DNA of 64,000 bases. Source: Cepaea nemoralis (Eukaryota > Mollusca > Gastropoda > Stylommatophora > Helicidae). Positions 41,176 to 53,570 of this stretch are shown in pieces. Each line of letters opens with the position of its first letter. The first letter of the stretch is position 1. The stretch covers positions 1 through 64,000 of the forward strand of contig JACEFZ010018149.1 in NCBI GenBank assembly GCA_014155875.1, given 5' to 3'. The notes under the pieces were generated by a model, which saw only the letters and a program-made list of their open reading frames with translations, had not been told where the DNA came from and did not search any database. The position numbers were made by a program, and so were the translations under genes.

Positions 41176-44053
41176 ATATACAATGCCTGCGCTTGGCAAC
41201 CTCTTGTGGGTTTGCCACCATTATTACTGCATATGCACCAACACTCGATTCCTCTGATGATGTGAAGGATTTGTTCTATGAGGAGTTAGACTCCGTGATC
41301 AAGGCAGTTCCAAAATCTGACTACATTTATATGCTCGGTGATTTCAATGCTCGTGTGGGCAAGGACTCGAGTTCATGGCCAGTGTCCCTTGGAAAATACA
41401 ACATCGGTCGCATGAATGAAAATGGGCAAAGGCTGCTGGAGCATTGCACCAGAAATGACCTATGTATTACAAACTCATTTTTTTAAACAAAAGAGATGCA
41501 TAAGGTCACATGGAAACATCCAAGATCCGGCCATTGGCACCAGCTGGACTTCATCATCACACGGAGACAACATCTGAACCATACATCATTGACTCGTAGT
41601 TACCACAGTGCTGACTGTGATACAGATCATTCTTTGGTTGTTGCAAGAGTTAGACTGAGACCAAAGAGAATCTACACAGCTAAACACAAATCTAGCCCCA
41701 GGATTAATATTATTAACACTCATGATCCTGAAAAGTGCTTTCAGTTTCAACAGCAACTTGAAGACGCTTTCACTGATACACCAGAAAATTGTACAGTAAG
41801 TGAAAAGTGGGGTCAAATTAAGGAAACTCTTTATAAAACTGCCGTAGGGGTTTACGGCACTGTGGATCATAAGAAGCAGGACTGGTTTGCGTCCAACAGC
41901 GAGACTCTGTAGCCCTTGATTGATAAGAAGAAGAAAGCTCTCTTAAGAAACAAGGAAAGACCAACTCGTAACACTCTGAGTGAGCTAAGGCAAGCTAGGA
42001 AGGATGTGCAAAAGGCTGCCAGGCAGTGTGCAAATGATTATTGGATCAAGTTATGTGAGTCCATTCAAATCGCAGGTGATAAGGGAGACATAAGAAGCAT
42101 GTATGAAGGAATAAAGAAAGCCTGTGGTCCAGTGATCAAAAGAAGTGCACCGCTGAAAACCTTGACTGGAGAAGTCATCACTGATAAGAAACAGCAGATG
42201 GACAGATGGGTAGAGCACTATTTGGAGCTTTACTCAAGTGAGACCAAACTAGCGGATGATACCCTTAACGCCATAGAGGCTCTACCAACTCTTGACCACC
42301 TGGACACACTTCCCACCATAACAGAAGTTAAGTGTGCTATAAATGAACTTGCATCTGGCAAGGCTCCAGGTAAGGATGGGATTCCAATAGAGGTTATCAG
42401 GAGTGGGCAAGACACACTCACTCTACAGATCCACCAGCTAATAGAGCTATGCTGGCGTGAAGGACAAGTCCCACAGGATTTCAAAGATTCAAACATCATA
42501 ACGCTGTACAAGAACAAGGGTGATCGGAGCGACTGTAACATTTATAGGGGTATCTCACTTCTGTGTATTGTTGGAAAAGTATTTGCCAGAATTGTTCTGC
42601 GCAGACTTCAAGTCCTAGGAGATCAAGTCTATCCCGAATCACAGTGTGGCTTTCGACAGAACCGGTCTACCACTGATATGATATTCTCATTGCGACAAAT
42701 GCAAGAAAAATGCCGTGAACAGAATCAACCACTGTTTATTGCCTTCATCGACCTCACAAAGGCATTTGATTTGGTCAGTCGTGAGGGTCTGTTAAAGGCA
42801 CTAAAGAAGATTGGCTGCCCACCAACTCTTCTGTCCATTGTGGAATCGTTCCACACAGGCATGAAGGGTATAATCAAGTTTGATGGTGCAACTTCTGAAG
42901 AATTTGAAATCAAGAGTGGAGTTAAGCAAGGTTGTGTACTAGCTCCCACCCTCTTTGGAATATACTTTTCACTTCTACTGAAATATGCATTTCGTGATCA
43001 GGATGGTGGTATATACATTCACTCACGCTCAGATGGCGGCCTCTACAATGATCAGAGATTTAAGGCTAAGACCAAAATTAGGAGGGTACTGATCAGAGAG
43101 TTGCTTTTTGCAGATGATGCTGCAGTTACGACCCACTCTGAGGAAGAATTGCAATGTCTACTATCTGCATTCTCCAATGCTTGTTCTGAATTTGGTTTAA
43201 CAATTAGCAAAAAGAAGACACAGATTATGTCACAAGGTGCACATGGGGTACTATCAATCTTTATTGACGACGCCGAACTAGAGATAGTAGACCATTTTAC
43301 ATATCTAGGATCAGTGGTAAATAGCAAATTATCCCTAGATCAGGAAATCAACATCCGGATTGGTAAGGCAGCAACAACAATGAACAGGTTAAGAAAAATA
43401 GTCTGGGAGAACAGGAAGCTTACTGCCAAAACAAAAGTCCTTGTCTATCAAGCCTGTGTCCTTAGTACTCTTCTCTATGGCGGTGTCTGCGAAGAATTCT
43501 TGGTATTAAGTGGCAAGACAAAATCACAAATACTGAAGTATTGGAAAGATCAGGTTGTGTGACAGTTTATTCCATGCTCAGTCTTCGTAGACTTAGATGG
43601 ATAGGACATCTTAGGAGGATGGATGATGGTAGAATACCAAAGGATATCTTTTTTGGTGAATTACAGATGGGTAAGAGATCTCAGGGTCGGCCTCTACTAC
43701 GATACAAAGATGTGTGTAAGCGGGACATGATTGATACAGGCATTGATAATGCACATTGGGAGCAAGTCGCCGCTGAACGTGTTGCATGGAGGGCAAATAT
43801 CAGAAATGGAATAAAGTCAAAGGAGAAAATTATTGCAAAAAAGTCACACACCAAGCGTTTGAGACGTAAGATGGTGCATGATGGTGGAAATGACCACGTG
43901 TTCACATGCACCCACTGTGAACGGACATTTACAGTGCAAATTGGCCTTATCAGTCACACTCGCTACCGCCATAGTTAAAAGTTATTATGCCTTTTTAGAG
44001 CACAAACTATCGTCTGTCAAGACGGCAAGATGCCAATGAATGAATATACAATG
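41176..44053 (+). mobile_element. LINE with endonuclease, RT and C-terminal C2H2 finger, inside the Polinton
   Basis: The LINE body 41186-44043 is flanked by the 10-bp duplication ATATACAATG (41176-41185 and 44044-44053). It is 5' truncated within the endonuclease and ends with CCAATGAATGAA. Confidence 0.88.
41193..43978 (+). pseudogene. LINE polyprotein: partial endonuclease, RT, C2H2 finger
   Basis: The endonuclease part shows ATIITAYAPT, MLGDFNARVG and DTDHSLVVARVR. There are in-frame stops at about 41484 and 41910. The RT (41916 on) shows ELASGKAPGKDGIPIEVIR, NIITLYKNKGDRSDC, YRGISLL, QCGFRQNRST, FIDLTKAFDLVSREGL, SGVKQGCVLAPTLFGIYF and the catalytic LLFADDAAVT. At about 43483 the sequence jumps from LLYG to the later RRILGIKWQDK stretch in another frame, so some tens of bases are deleted. 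The end (43541-43978) has LRWIGHLRRMDDGRIPK and a C2H2 finger, CTHCERTFTVQIGLISHTRY-RH. It is typical of a widespread invertebrate LINE group whose exact clade I leave open. Confidence 0.92.
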
Positions 44054-46130
44054 ACACAGTGTGAAGGCATATAGACAGCAGAAATAGTGATATACTGATG
44101 TTTCGTTTAATATATTCAACACACAATGAGTAAAACATCTATCACACGTACCTATATTTGAGACAACGTCCGCTTGTACCGAGAGTGACAAAATAGCAGT
44201 TGTGTCGAGCTCACAGTTATAGTTGTATCAAGCTTTCTTCAGTTATAGACAGCTCAAGACGATACTTCCAGTGTTAGCAAAGTTTCAATCTGTAGAAAAC
44301 AAATCAAAATACTTTAGTGAACGGCAAGTAAGCTGTAGAAATAAGACAGGTTAGTGATCATACATGTTCATGATACAAGACTAACGTTTCATAAGACATA
44401 TACATAAACACGTATAGACGAGGCAGAGATGTGGTGATGTGACGGAACAAGAGCATCAAACAAACCTGTATATCTGTGATAATGTTGACTTTTGCTGAGA
44501 CTGGTTGAGATTTCTCTGGTTATAAACAGCTCAAAAGACTTCTCTCTCCGTGTTAGCAAAGTTCTCAATCTGTAGAGACAAAAAATCAAAATACTGTAGT
44601 GATCAGTGGTTACTTCCTTAGCTTTGACACTGTTTGAATCATTTTTAAATTTGTTATAATGGGTTGAAATCTTAAATTTTTTTTAAACTTTTAACGCGTG
44701 GTGCTTGCTTAACTTTCAGTTTCTGACATTTTGAATCTTTTTAAATTTTTAAAAATTGTTTTTAACTTTTCTAAATTTGTTAAAATTGGTTGAAATCTTA
44801 AGTTTTCTTAAACTTTGACCGCATGGTACTTATTTAACTTTCAGTTTCTGACATATTGGAACTTGTTAAATTTTTAAAAAAAATTTTTAACTTTTTTAAA
44901 TTTGTTAAAATTGGTTGAAATCTTAAGTCTTTTTAAACTTTGAACGCATGGTACTTACTTAACTTTCAGTTCCTGACATTTTGAAACTTTTAAACAAATT
45001 TTAAATCTTAAAAACTTTTTTAAATTTGTTAAAATTGGTTGAAATCTTAAGTTGTTTAAACTTTGAACGCATGGTACTTACTTAACTTTCAGTTCCTGAC
45101 ATTTTGAAACTTTAAAAAATTTTTACACTTTTTTAAAACTTTTTAAATTTGTTAAAATTTTTTGAAATCTTAAGTTTTTTAAACTTTGAACGCACGGTGC
45201 TTACTTAACTTTCAGTTCCTGATATTTTGAAACTTTTAAAAAACTTTTAAATTTTTTAAACTTGTTAATTTTTTTTTTTTTTTGGACATGTGTATTTATC
45301 TTAGCACGGATCTAGAAGATACAAATAATAATGACATGAAGGTACCTGTAGTATTATTTTATGACAAAGAAATAAAATGGAACAAACACGGGAATATTCT
45401 TGAACAGTTGAAACTGACCACTTATACGATGTCTTGAGAGAATAAAAATCGACATGATGAAAATAAAAACAAAGGCAAAAGAGCAAAATAAAAATCTGTC
45501 CATTGCCACTAGAGTATTGGAGTATTACATAGAAGGGAAAAAAATAATAATACCAAGATCAGACAAGAAGCAAAACTGTTTAGAGAAAATATACAGTCAC
45601 AACAAGTAGCTCACCTGAGGCTTGAGACTTTGCAGACTGAAATATCACAGCAGCCCCCTTGATATTTATACAACTTTTATGCCACGTCAGCAATTTGCTG
45701 GTTACTTGTTTAGACAATAACAGGTCACCTTGCTACAGGAAACTGGAAACAAACTAGAGGTCACTTTGAGTGTTAATAAAAGTGATATTGTCCCTTAAGC
45801 TGAGTCACCTTGCTACAGGAAACAACGCAGGGGACATTCTCAGTATTAACTACAATTGCTATTGTCCCCTAATCCGGCTTAAATACCACGCAACCGGTAC
45901 ACTGAATAGGGATTTAACCTGGTCCAAACTACTGACCTTACAAAGATTGATCATGTAGAATGTACGTGCGTCATTACACGTATCACGCGCTGCCCTTGTA
46001 GCAGGCTGTGGCGACAAGGTTGACCTGTAATCCGTGATCACCATAGCGTAAAAAGATTAGGGACGATTTAATGTATGGTATGTTAGGAAAAACAACCAAA
46101 AGTTTGTAGAACGGTTAACGGTCGAATTTT
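44054..46130. other. Distal non-coding Polinton region with tandem repeats
   Basis: No gene. An imperfect direct duplication about 270 bases apart covers 44255-44330 and 44525-44605. Five AT-rich repeats of about 122 bp, each with GCATGGTACTTACTTAACTT + TCAGTT, lie at about 44650-45270. An about 85-bp repeat with GTCACCTTGCTACAGGAAAC lies at about 45722-45880. Such structured AT-rich DNA inside the right end might serve replication or transcription; this is only inference. Confidence 0.6.
44650..45275. repeat. About 122-bp AT-rich tandem repeat, five units
   Basis: The core ACTTTCAGTT(T/C)CTGACAT recurs at about 44712, 44837, 44962, 45087 and 45208, separated by poly-A/T tracts. Confidence 0.9.
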
Positions 46131-46388
46131 TTCATATATTTTATTGGATTCGAACACCGACCGACTGCGCACCATGTACCCGATCACGCACACGCCCGCG
46201 CACTCACACTCACCGATCACCGGCTTTTAAAGGGATGTAATAAGACCAAATATGAGTTATACCCCTTTGACTCCCCATTTAGAATGGGGAGTCAATTTCA
46301 GGGGGAGTGCGATGACGTCATATAGAGCTATATAACAAAATACTCCCCACTCCCCATTTAGGGGTGATAATGCACATACTATACTACT
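46131..46388 (-). repeat. Polinton right terminal inverted repeat
   Basis: The inverse of 27560-27849, about 32 bases shorter in the GTGCG-rich middle. It is followed directly by the second GAGGGG. Confidence 0.95.
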
Positions 46389-46399
46389 GAGGGGGTGTG

Positions 46400-46475
46400 T
46401 GTGCAAAAGGCTACCTTGGCAATGGCAATTCTTGTTCTAATCTCTTCAAGGCATCTCCCATCAGATGTTTGACCT
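46400..46475 (-). mobile_element. Short LINE scrap (RT)
   Basis: The inverse of about 26566-26632 (GGGAGATGCCTTGAAGAGAT...), so a fragment of the same LINE family lies next to the Polinton on its right. Confidence 0.75.
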
Positions 46476-46629
46476 ATGCTGGTTTAATATAAATTATGAG
46501 ACCTATGGTGCTATTTCTATGCTTTGATACGAATTCTGTCCGTATTCCATAGTTGTAGGTTCATGTGTATGATAGACGTGACTAATGAAGACACTTTTTG
46601 TAGTATCTAGTTGATCATACGTCGAAGTA

Positions 46630-46690
46630 CACTTGTTCCTGCTGCCGCCATTTGGAGGTGACGGGTTCGAATCCCGGTCGGTAACTATAG
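46630..46690 (+). other. tRNA/SINE-like B box
   Basis: GACGGGTTCGAATCCCGGTC at about 46661-46680 is a perfect tRNA T-arm with B box. The upstream half does not fold into a convincing tRNA by eye, so a tRNA-derived SINE piece is more likely than a gene. Confidence 0.35.
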
Positions 46691-46807
46691 CTTTCAAATG
46701 TTATGTTGTCTAGTGCGTCTTCTAGTCTTCTCCTCCTTGTATTTATTTTCTACATTTATCATATAATTATAAATAAACTTCACACATATAATTGTTTCCT
46801 ATTTCAG

Positions 46808-47089
46808 TTCAATACAGAATTCAACATTTTCTACCAGCGACAGGATTTCATTGGACACTTCGCCCGTGTGTTCCTCATTTCTCCATCTGCTCCTGAAGAG
46901 ATGAAGCGAGCCAAGAAAGCCCCAGTGTTAACGTGGTCATACTGGGCCAGGAGGATATCACCCATCATCCAGGCCAGCTACGACCTCTGGACCTACGTTG
47001 GCATCATGTGTCTAGTGCTGGGCTATCAGCTCGGGGTGGATCCCCAGGGGTTCGTGCTCTTCCTGCTGGGACTTCTTATTTTGGTCTGA
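46808..47089 (+). CDS. Candidate host terminal exon, membrane-anchored C-terminus
   Basis: An acceptor (TTTCCTATTTCAG at 46795-46807) opens a phase-0 frame of 93 codons to TGA at 47087-47089. It begins FNTEFNIFYQRQDFIGHFAR, continues through a Lys/Arg-rich stretch and WSYWARRISPIIQASYDLW, and ends with two hydrophobic segments (YVGIMCLVLGYQL and FVLFLLGLLILV). This looks like a tail-anchored or hairpin membrane protein end rather than any transposon. Phase 0 fits the exon at 22100-22252. A polyadenylation signal AATAAA lies at 47260-47265. I do not recognise the family with confidence. Confidence 0.65.
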   Translation, partial: FNTEFNIFYQRQDFIGHFARVFLISPSAPEEMKRAKKAPVLTWSYWARRISPIIQASYDLWTYVGIMCLVLGYQLGVDPQGFVLFLLGLLILV

Positions 47090-47325
47090 ACTTTGGTTGC
47101 CTGTGTAAGGATCCTTGAGGTCAAGAAGCCAGTGCTATTAATTTCAGATTTTTGGCAGTAACAAAGTCATTGTTCAAACCCATGGTGTAACCAATTATTA
47201 CAAGAGCATTTGTGGATATTACCTGCTGCCAACCACAAAATCAAACATGAATCAGAATTAATAAATATCTTGCCTAGCACAGAAATGAAGACCTATCATC
47301 TAATGCTTGCCAGCGGAATATGGTG

Positions 47326-47331
47326 TGTGTG

Positions 47332-47390
<59 letters not shown>

Positions 47391-47391
47391 T
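47326..47391. repeat. (GT)n/(GC) microsatellite
   Basis: GT run interrupted by four CGTG units. Confidence 0.97.
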
Positions 47392-48085
47392 CATTCTTAC
47401 ATCTGCCAAAGCAGACTCCTGTTCACTTGGTGCATAGCCCAGCACAAACATACAAGCCACTGGTATATCAGAGAAATCAAAGAATCGTATTTGTGGATCC
47501 TCAATGGTGCTATATGGTTGTGCGCTGTGCTGCAATTATTCTTGTGTGACTTATGATGAGGCTAGATGTTATGTTATCATAATCCTATATGTACTCAGTC
47601 ATCTAATGCAGCAGTCGTCTCAAAGTATCTTTCATTATCCCCATGAGGAGTTGGGTGTAATGTCTCCTCTCTTCATCCTAGAAGTGCTTGGCCAGGCTTC
47701 ACTCTCAAGCTGGTACAGACTAGAACACTTACAAAAGCACCCCTTTACAATTAGAGTGACACAGAGAAGTTCATACAAGAGACAGCACTGCAGATATAGA
47801 CACATTTCTAACAAATGAAATAATGATAATTTAAGTGATCCTTTGCCAAATACCAATTAAACAAAAAGAAAGAAAAACAGTGTAGGATGATGTTACTGGC
47901 AGTAAGAACAGGTTTATATTCAGTAAATTAAAGCAGGAGAATGCTGGCTCAGTGAGACGGCACAGCATTCAAGGCTATAAAGGAGAGGAGCTCTAGAAGA
48001 CTGCTGTCACATGACTGGAGCTCGTCTGTTGGTGTAAACATGACAGAACAAATACAAGAAGTCAAGATGGTATTGTCTGTTAGTA
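47392..48085. other. Non-coding sequence with an old repeat
   Basis: No gene visible. 47600-47740 resembles 16715-16860 at low identity. Confidence 0.4.
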
Positions 48086-48089
48086 ATAG

Positions 48090-49351
48090 TTGAGATTGAA
48101 GATTTTGCTAAGAATTATCATGCAAAGAATTAGGAGGAAAATACAACCTGAAATAGGAGAAGAACAATGTGGGTTTGTAGAAGGAAAGGGTTCAGTAAAT
48201 GCTGTGTATTTACTGAGAACCGTAATCGAACGATCTATAGAAGTAAACAAAGATCTACACCTTTGCTTTATTGACTACACAAAAGCTTTCGATAAAGTGA
48301 GACATGTCGACATGATAAGGATGCTTGAAGATCTATAAATTGATGGAAAAGACCTTAGACTTGTAAAAAAACATATAGTGGAAACAACAAGCTGCCATAA
48401 GAGTTGATAATGAAGTAGGCGAATATCAGTCTATTAAGAGAGGTGTGAGACAGGGATGTGTAATGTCTCCAGATCTGTTTTCCATATACAGTGAAAATAT
48501 TTTCAGAAATGTAGAAGACCTAAATGGAATCAGCATTGGAGGACGAAACATAAATAACATTAGATATGCAGATGATACAGTATTGATTGCAGACAATGCA
48601 CAGGATCTGCAACAATTAGTAGACGCTGTGGTTGTACACAGTGAGCAGCTGGGGATGGAATTAAATTGTAGGAAGACACAGGTTATGGTCGTCACTAGGA
48701 AGAACGAAGTACCACAATGTAATATACAAGTAAATGGGAATATTCTTCAACAAGTGAATCGGTTCAATTATCTCGGAACAGTCATAACATCTTATGGCAG
48801 ATGCCTTGAAGAGATTAGAACAAGAATCGCCATTGCGAAAGTAGCCTTTAGCAAGATGAAAAACATTCTGACCAATAAAATGATGTCAATTGAAACGAGA
48901 AAAAGAGTGTTGAGGGGATACATAGAGCCTGTTCTTTTGTATGGATGTGAAACTTGGACAATGTGCAGTCAAGCTGAAAAACATCTGATGGCTGCAGAAA
49001 TGTGGTTTCTGAGGAAAATGCAAAGAATACCATGGACAGATAGAAAAACCAATGACCAAGTACTACAAGAGACAAATGAAAATCGTAGATTGATTAGAGA
49101 AATTAGACGTAGACAGTCAAAATTTTTTGGACATGTTATGAGAAGAAATGGACTGGAGAACTTAGTGACAGCTGGCAAGATCGAAGGGAACAGACCAAGA
49201 GGAAGACCGAGAGGAAAATACCTGGATGGCTTGGCCACATGGCATGGACGAGACAGGAACACTGAGCTGATCCACGACTCTGGTGATCGAGTGAAATGGC
49301 GAATCATGACCGCCCACGCTTTCCGGCATGGCACATGATTGATTGATTGAC
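48090..49351 (+). mobile_element. 5'-truncated LINE, same family as 26153-27126
   Basis: RT is read from QRIRRKIQPEIGEEQCGFVE and FIDYTKAFDKVRHVDM to an in-frame stop at about 48336. After a frame change near 48375 it continues with VRQGCVMSPDLFS, RYADDTVLIAD, YLGTVITS, LLYGCETWTM, RRRQSKFFGHVMRRNGLENL and FRHGT, then (GATT)n. It is longer at its 5' side than the copy at 26153. No target duplication found. Confidence 0.9.
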
Positions 49352-50165
49352 TTGTTCTGCACGCTATTTAACCTCTGTATTGCTATGGCACATCTCATTG
49401 GGACTTCTTTAGTATATGTCTTAATTAAGATGCTCAGATATTTATTTCTGTCTGTAGAGAATGTATGCCATCGCTTTCTTGACAATGATTGCTTCCTAGA
49501 CATTGACCATACTAGAACCACATTTTTGTCTCTGTAAAGAGATCCTCTGCCTACCATCATGAAACTTGAGACCACAACCAACTACTACCTGTTGGCAGCT
49601 CCCAAACTCCATCCATCACCTGCCATGGTTTTGCATAGTTCTGTTTGAGGTGTTACACTAGTAATCCTTTTCCGCGGAGGAAGTTTTTTTTTTTTTTTGC
49701 GTTGGCTTGCTTTAAACTGAAGTATAGTGCATACATGTGCTACCACTTCTAGTAGCACTGGAATTATTTTTGCCAATGGATTAGCTTTTCTTATTACCAG
49801 TGTTCCTCGCCATCAGACGAACCCACTCTCTTCTGAGGTACTTGTAATTTACGTTCCCAAGTTGAGGAAAAGTCAACATCTTAGATCGGTGTAGGGGTTG
49901 AACTCACTAGCTGACATCAGCACACCAGATGTTTAAGAACAAGCGCTCATCCATTCAGCCAGCTGACCTCCAGATAATTTCTGCCATACTGAATATATAT
50001 TCATACAGACTAGGCTAAACTTCCTGAGCTGTAGTTGAATCAAAACCAGAGCAGAACTGCTTCAGAGTAACCTCCCCTAGCTGTGTCCACCTAGTGGGGA
50101 AAACATAGCACAGACTGGCTTCAATGCACTTGGTTATGGAGACAAGGAGGGAAACTGGTCATGTT
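49352..50165. other. Non-coding spacer
   Basis: No gene recognised. A poly-T run lies at about 49686-49700. Confidence 0.4.
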
Positions 50166-50169
50166 ACTG

Positions 50170-50350
50170 CATCATCAGTAGGTGCTATGCCGATAAACGT
50201 TAGTGGTCATGTTTTGCCATCTTACCCGATCACCAGATTTGTGGATCAGCTCTTGTCTCGACCACTTCATGTGGTCAAGCCATCCAGATATTTACTTCTC
50301 TGCCTTCTCTTTTCCCCCATCTTGCCAGTTGTTACCAAATTCCCTGGTTT
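50170..50350 (-). mobile_element. Old LINE 3' remnant
   Basis: The inverse of the 3' end of the 26153/48090 LINE family (GCC.ATAAACGTTAGTGGTCAT; CCCGATCACCAGA), heavily diverged. Confidence 0.7.
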
Positions 50351-50629
50351 CAGCAGGTTATTACACACATTAACAGAATAACAATGACGCTGTTGATTTA
50401 GGCAAGTGCGTTTCTCATACAGCAATAAGTAAAACAACAAAACTTATATATATAACCATTCAACAACTTCAAACAATAGGTTGCACATTTCCTATGTGCT
50501 TGTAAACAAAAGTACATTTCATGATTTCCCTGCCTCATTCTCTTGCTAACTTTTAGTGACCAACACAGACAGATGTCAGCCCCAGCATAATCTAAATTGT
50601 CACCAAACAGATGATGATGATGTCATCCA

Positions 50630-50935
50630 TGTCTGAGAGGAAAGGCACCAGGAAATGTCTGAGAGGAAAGACACCAGGAAATGTCCGAGAGGAAATACAC
50701 CAGGAAATGTCTGAGAGGAAAGACACCAGGAAATGTCCAAGAGCAAAGACACCAGGAAATGTCTGAGAGGAAAGACACCAGGAAATGTTTGAGAGGAAAG
50801 ACACCAGGAAATGTCAGAGAGGAAAGACACCAGGAAATGTTTGAGAAGAAAGACACCAGGAAATGTCAGAGAGGAACGACACCAGGAAATGTTTGAGAGG
50901 AAAGGTACCAGGAAATGTCTGAGAAGTAAAGGCGA
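50630..50935. repeat. 26-bp minisatellite
   Basis: About 11 units of ACACCAGGAAATGTCTGAGA + GGAAAG. Frames on both strands are artefacts of the repeat. Confidence 0.96.
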
Positions 50936-50939
50936 AAGA

Positions 50940-51720
50940 CATGACACTGACCACATCAGGTGGTCTATAAGAAGGCTTGTAAAAGGGCACTTTGCATTAT
51001 GGTGTCCTACCTGGCACTTGTACACTTGTACAGTTATTCTAATTATTTAAACTCTCGATCAGTCCTAGATAGTTATTACTCTTTCTGATCCAGGGTGTTA
51101 TTTTGTAGCTCTTTATGATCATGTGTTAATCGCCTTCTTGTAGTATTATTCTGTAACCCCTGTCCCACAGTTATATTTTGTCATTTCTGATCCATATTGT
51201 TATTCTTAACTCCTTATGATCAACAGTGTTATTCTGTAACCCCTGACCCACAATGTTATTATTTGGATATGACAATTGCCTGGAACAGAAAGAAGTAATT
51301 CCATATACAAATACGGAAATGTCACTGTTTCTGTCTTCTGGCAGGTCTGTCAGTCCCAGCTGTTTCTTTTATTCATTCAACAGTTTTCTGAAACTTGAAA
51401 CAGTCACTGCTACTGCTGTCAAATTTGCGCGTCCGTCTGTCCCTGCGAAGTATTTATTTACTTATTCAACTGTTCTCTGAAATCGTCATTGCTGACTGCT
51501 GTCAGCTGGGAGCTTTGTCTATTCCTATTTCTTTATTTATTCAATAATTTTCTGAAATCGTCATTGCTCATTGCTGTCTCTTTCTTGACTTGTGTTTCTA
51601 ATGACACATCTCCGGCTTGAGTCCCTGACCCATCTTTGGCTTTATTCGCAGACGCTTGCGGTGCTGCCACCTGTTGTCTGACCGCTCGGGGCACCAGTGA
51701 CACCTGGGTCCTTGCCTTAC
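50940..51720. other. Non-coding spacer
   Basis: Short imperfect repeats around TTATTCTGTAACCCCTG (51140-51260) and around TTTTCTGAAA..GTCATTGCT (51380-51580). No gene. Confidence 0.4.
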
Positions 51721-51734
51721 CTCGACTGGAAGAT

Positions 51735-52235
51735 TGAGAGTAAACACAATGTGTTAAACATGACTAACCAAAGCAGATTAACACCAGTTGAGGGAGACCA
51801 TACAATTTGAGGATAAAACACCAGATAATAAGGGACAAAACACATGGATTGAGGGTTAAAAACCAGATAAGAGAGAAAAACACAGATTGAGGCTAAAACA
51901 CCAGATAATAAGGGACAAAACACATGGATTGAGGGTTAAAAACCAGATAAGAGAGAAAAACACACAGATTGAGGATAAAACAGCAGATAAATAAGGAACA
52001 AAACACATGGATTGAGGGTTAAAAACCAGATAAGAGAAAAACACACATATTGAGGATAAAATATAAGATAATAAGGGACAAAACACGGATTGAGGGTTAA
52101 CAACCAGATAAGAAAGAAAAACACAGATTGAGGATAAAACAGCAGATAATGAGGGACAAAACATGGATTGAGGGTTAAAAACCACATAATAAGAGAGACA
52201 ACACAGATTGAGGATAAAACAGCAAGCATGATCGT
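51735..52235. repeat. About 78-bp minisatellite
   Basis: Roughly six units built from two related halves, ACAGATTGAGGATAAAACA + CCAGATAATAAGGGACAAA and ACATGGATTGAGGGTTAAAA + ACCAGATAAGAGAGAAAAA. Confidence 0.93.
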
Positions 52236-52374
52236 TCTGGTCACCTAAGCCCTTTCCAAGGCTTGCATCCATCAGAGGATGATTGGTTGTGACTTATTTT
52301 CCCCAACCTGGTACCCAAGTACCTTCTCCACAGAGACTTCCTGCACAGTTCTTCTTCTTCTTCTTTCGTTCGCT

Positions 52375-52670
52375 TGAAATATGTCTATATCTGCAATGTC
52401 GTCTCTTGCATGAATTGAACTGTTTTTTTCAGTTCACACAGTGGTCCATAGAGTTTATCTTCCACTGTCATCTCTCTAGGCCAGAACGTTTGCCTAGATA
52501 TGTTATATTTTGGGCAGTCTTGGAGTATGTGCTCTGCTGTCTGCGACGCCAATCCACATGTGCACATGGCTGTTTCACCAATCTTGAATTTTGTATACAT
52601 GTGGTTGCGTAATCTATTGTGTCCTGTTCTGAGGCGCAGAATAATGACTTGTTCTGGTCTGTCCATAACG
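52375..52670 (-). mobile_element. LINE remnant (post-RNase-H region)
   Basis: The minus frame reads LRLRTGHNRLRNHMYTKFKI and CTCGLASQTAEHILQDCPKY. This is the zinc-knuckle-like tail that follows RNase H in many invertebrate LINEs. The remainder of the element is absent. Confidence 0.75.
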
Positions 52671-53570
52671 TGGTAGTCATCTTGAGCAGGTTTGCACAGT
52701 TCTTCTTCCCCTCTCCTAGCTCAGAACCGGGGGTGGGGGGGGGGGAGAGGGGGCATGATGTCCGGGTCATGATGCAGCACAGCACACACAGACTGGCTGG
52801 GACTGGGCTCAGGTTGGTCATGTGACCATTGTCAACAGACCTCCAACCCAATACCCAGAAGGCAGATGTATTCAAGTGACAAAGAGGAAGTACTTTAGTC
52901 ACACACACATACAACACAATCTACAAGTGAGAAACATAAGGCCCTGTGGTCACAGACAAATGACAATCTACTCAAAACCATAATGAAGGAAAAAGTTTAG
53001 CAATATCAAGAAACAATCAGGACACAGCTTAGCAGAATGTACAATGAAGGTTACAATCTTTAAACTGGAATGAGAATGAGAACTAGTCAACCCAGCCCAA
53101 CAATTGAAAACTTGGTAAATATTTAAATCCTTAGTATTTCACACCATGAAACCAGTATTGACTATCTTCTCTTCTTCTTCCCCCGACGGAGCATAAGTCA
53201 TGAACCAACTCCCACCCAGGCCTTTCTAGACTTGTTCATGATTTTAAACGCACACACCAAAAATAAAATATTCCACGATTTCTTGCCTGGCATATTTTGC
53301 TGCACCTCGCCAGGTGCATACTGCAGAGGTAAATATCTTGTTATGTGAAAAATGCATGATACTTTGGCTGAAAAATTACGTACATCGTCGCTGACATTGC
53401 ACGAATGTGTATAACATTATATCCATGGAAGTCTACCACTTAGCAAGAAGTCCTTCTGTTTGCATAGTAACGGCTGGAATCGACGGCAGTATGCATCTGA
53501 TGAGATGCAGTAACATATGGCAGACAAGAAATCGTTTGATATTTTACCAATAGGGCGTGTGTGTTTAAAT
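52670..53570. other. Non-coding spacer
   Basis: G-rich run at 52730-52752. No gene recognised. Confidence 0.4.

Noticed and set aside
46661..46680. Functional tRNA gene
   Set aside because: A good T-arm, but I could not form an acceptor stem, D-arm and anticodon arm upstream at the right spacing.
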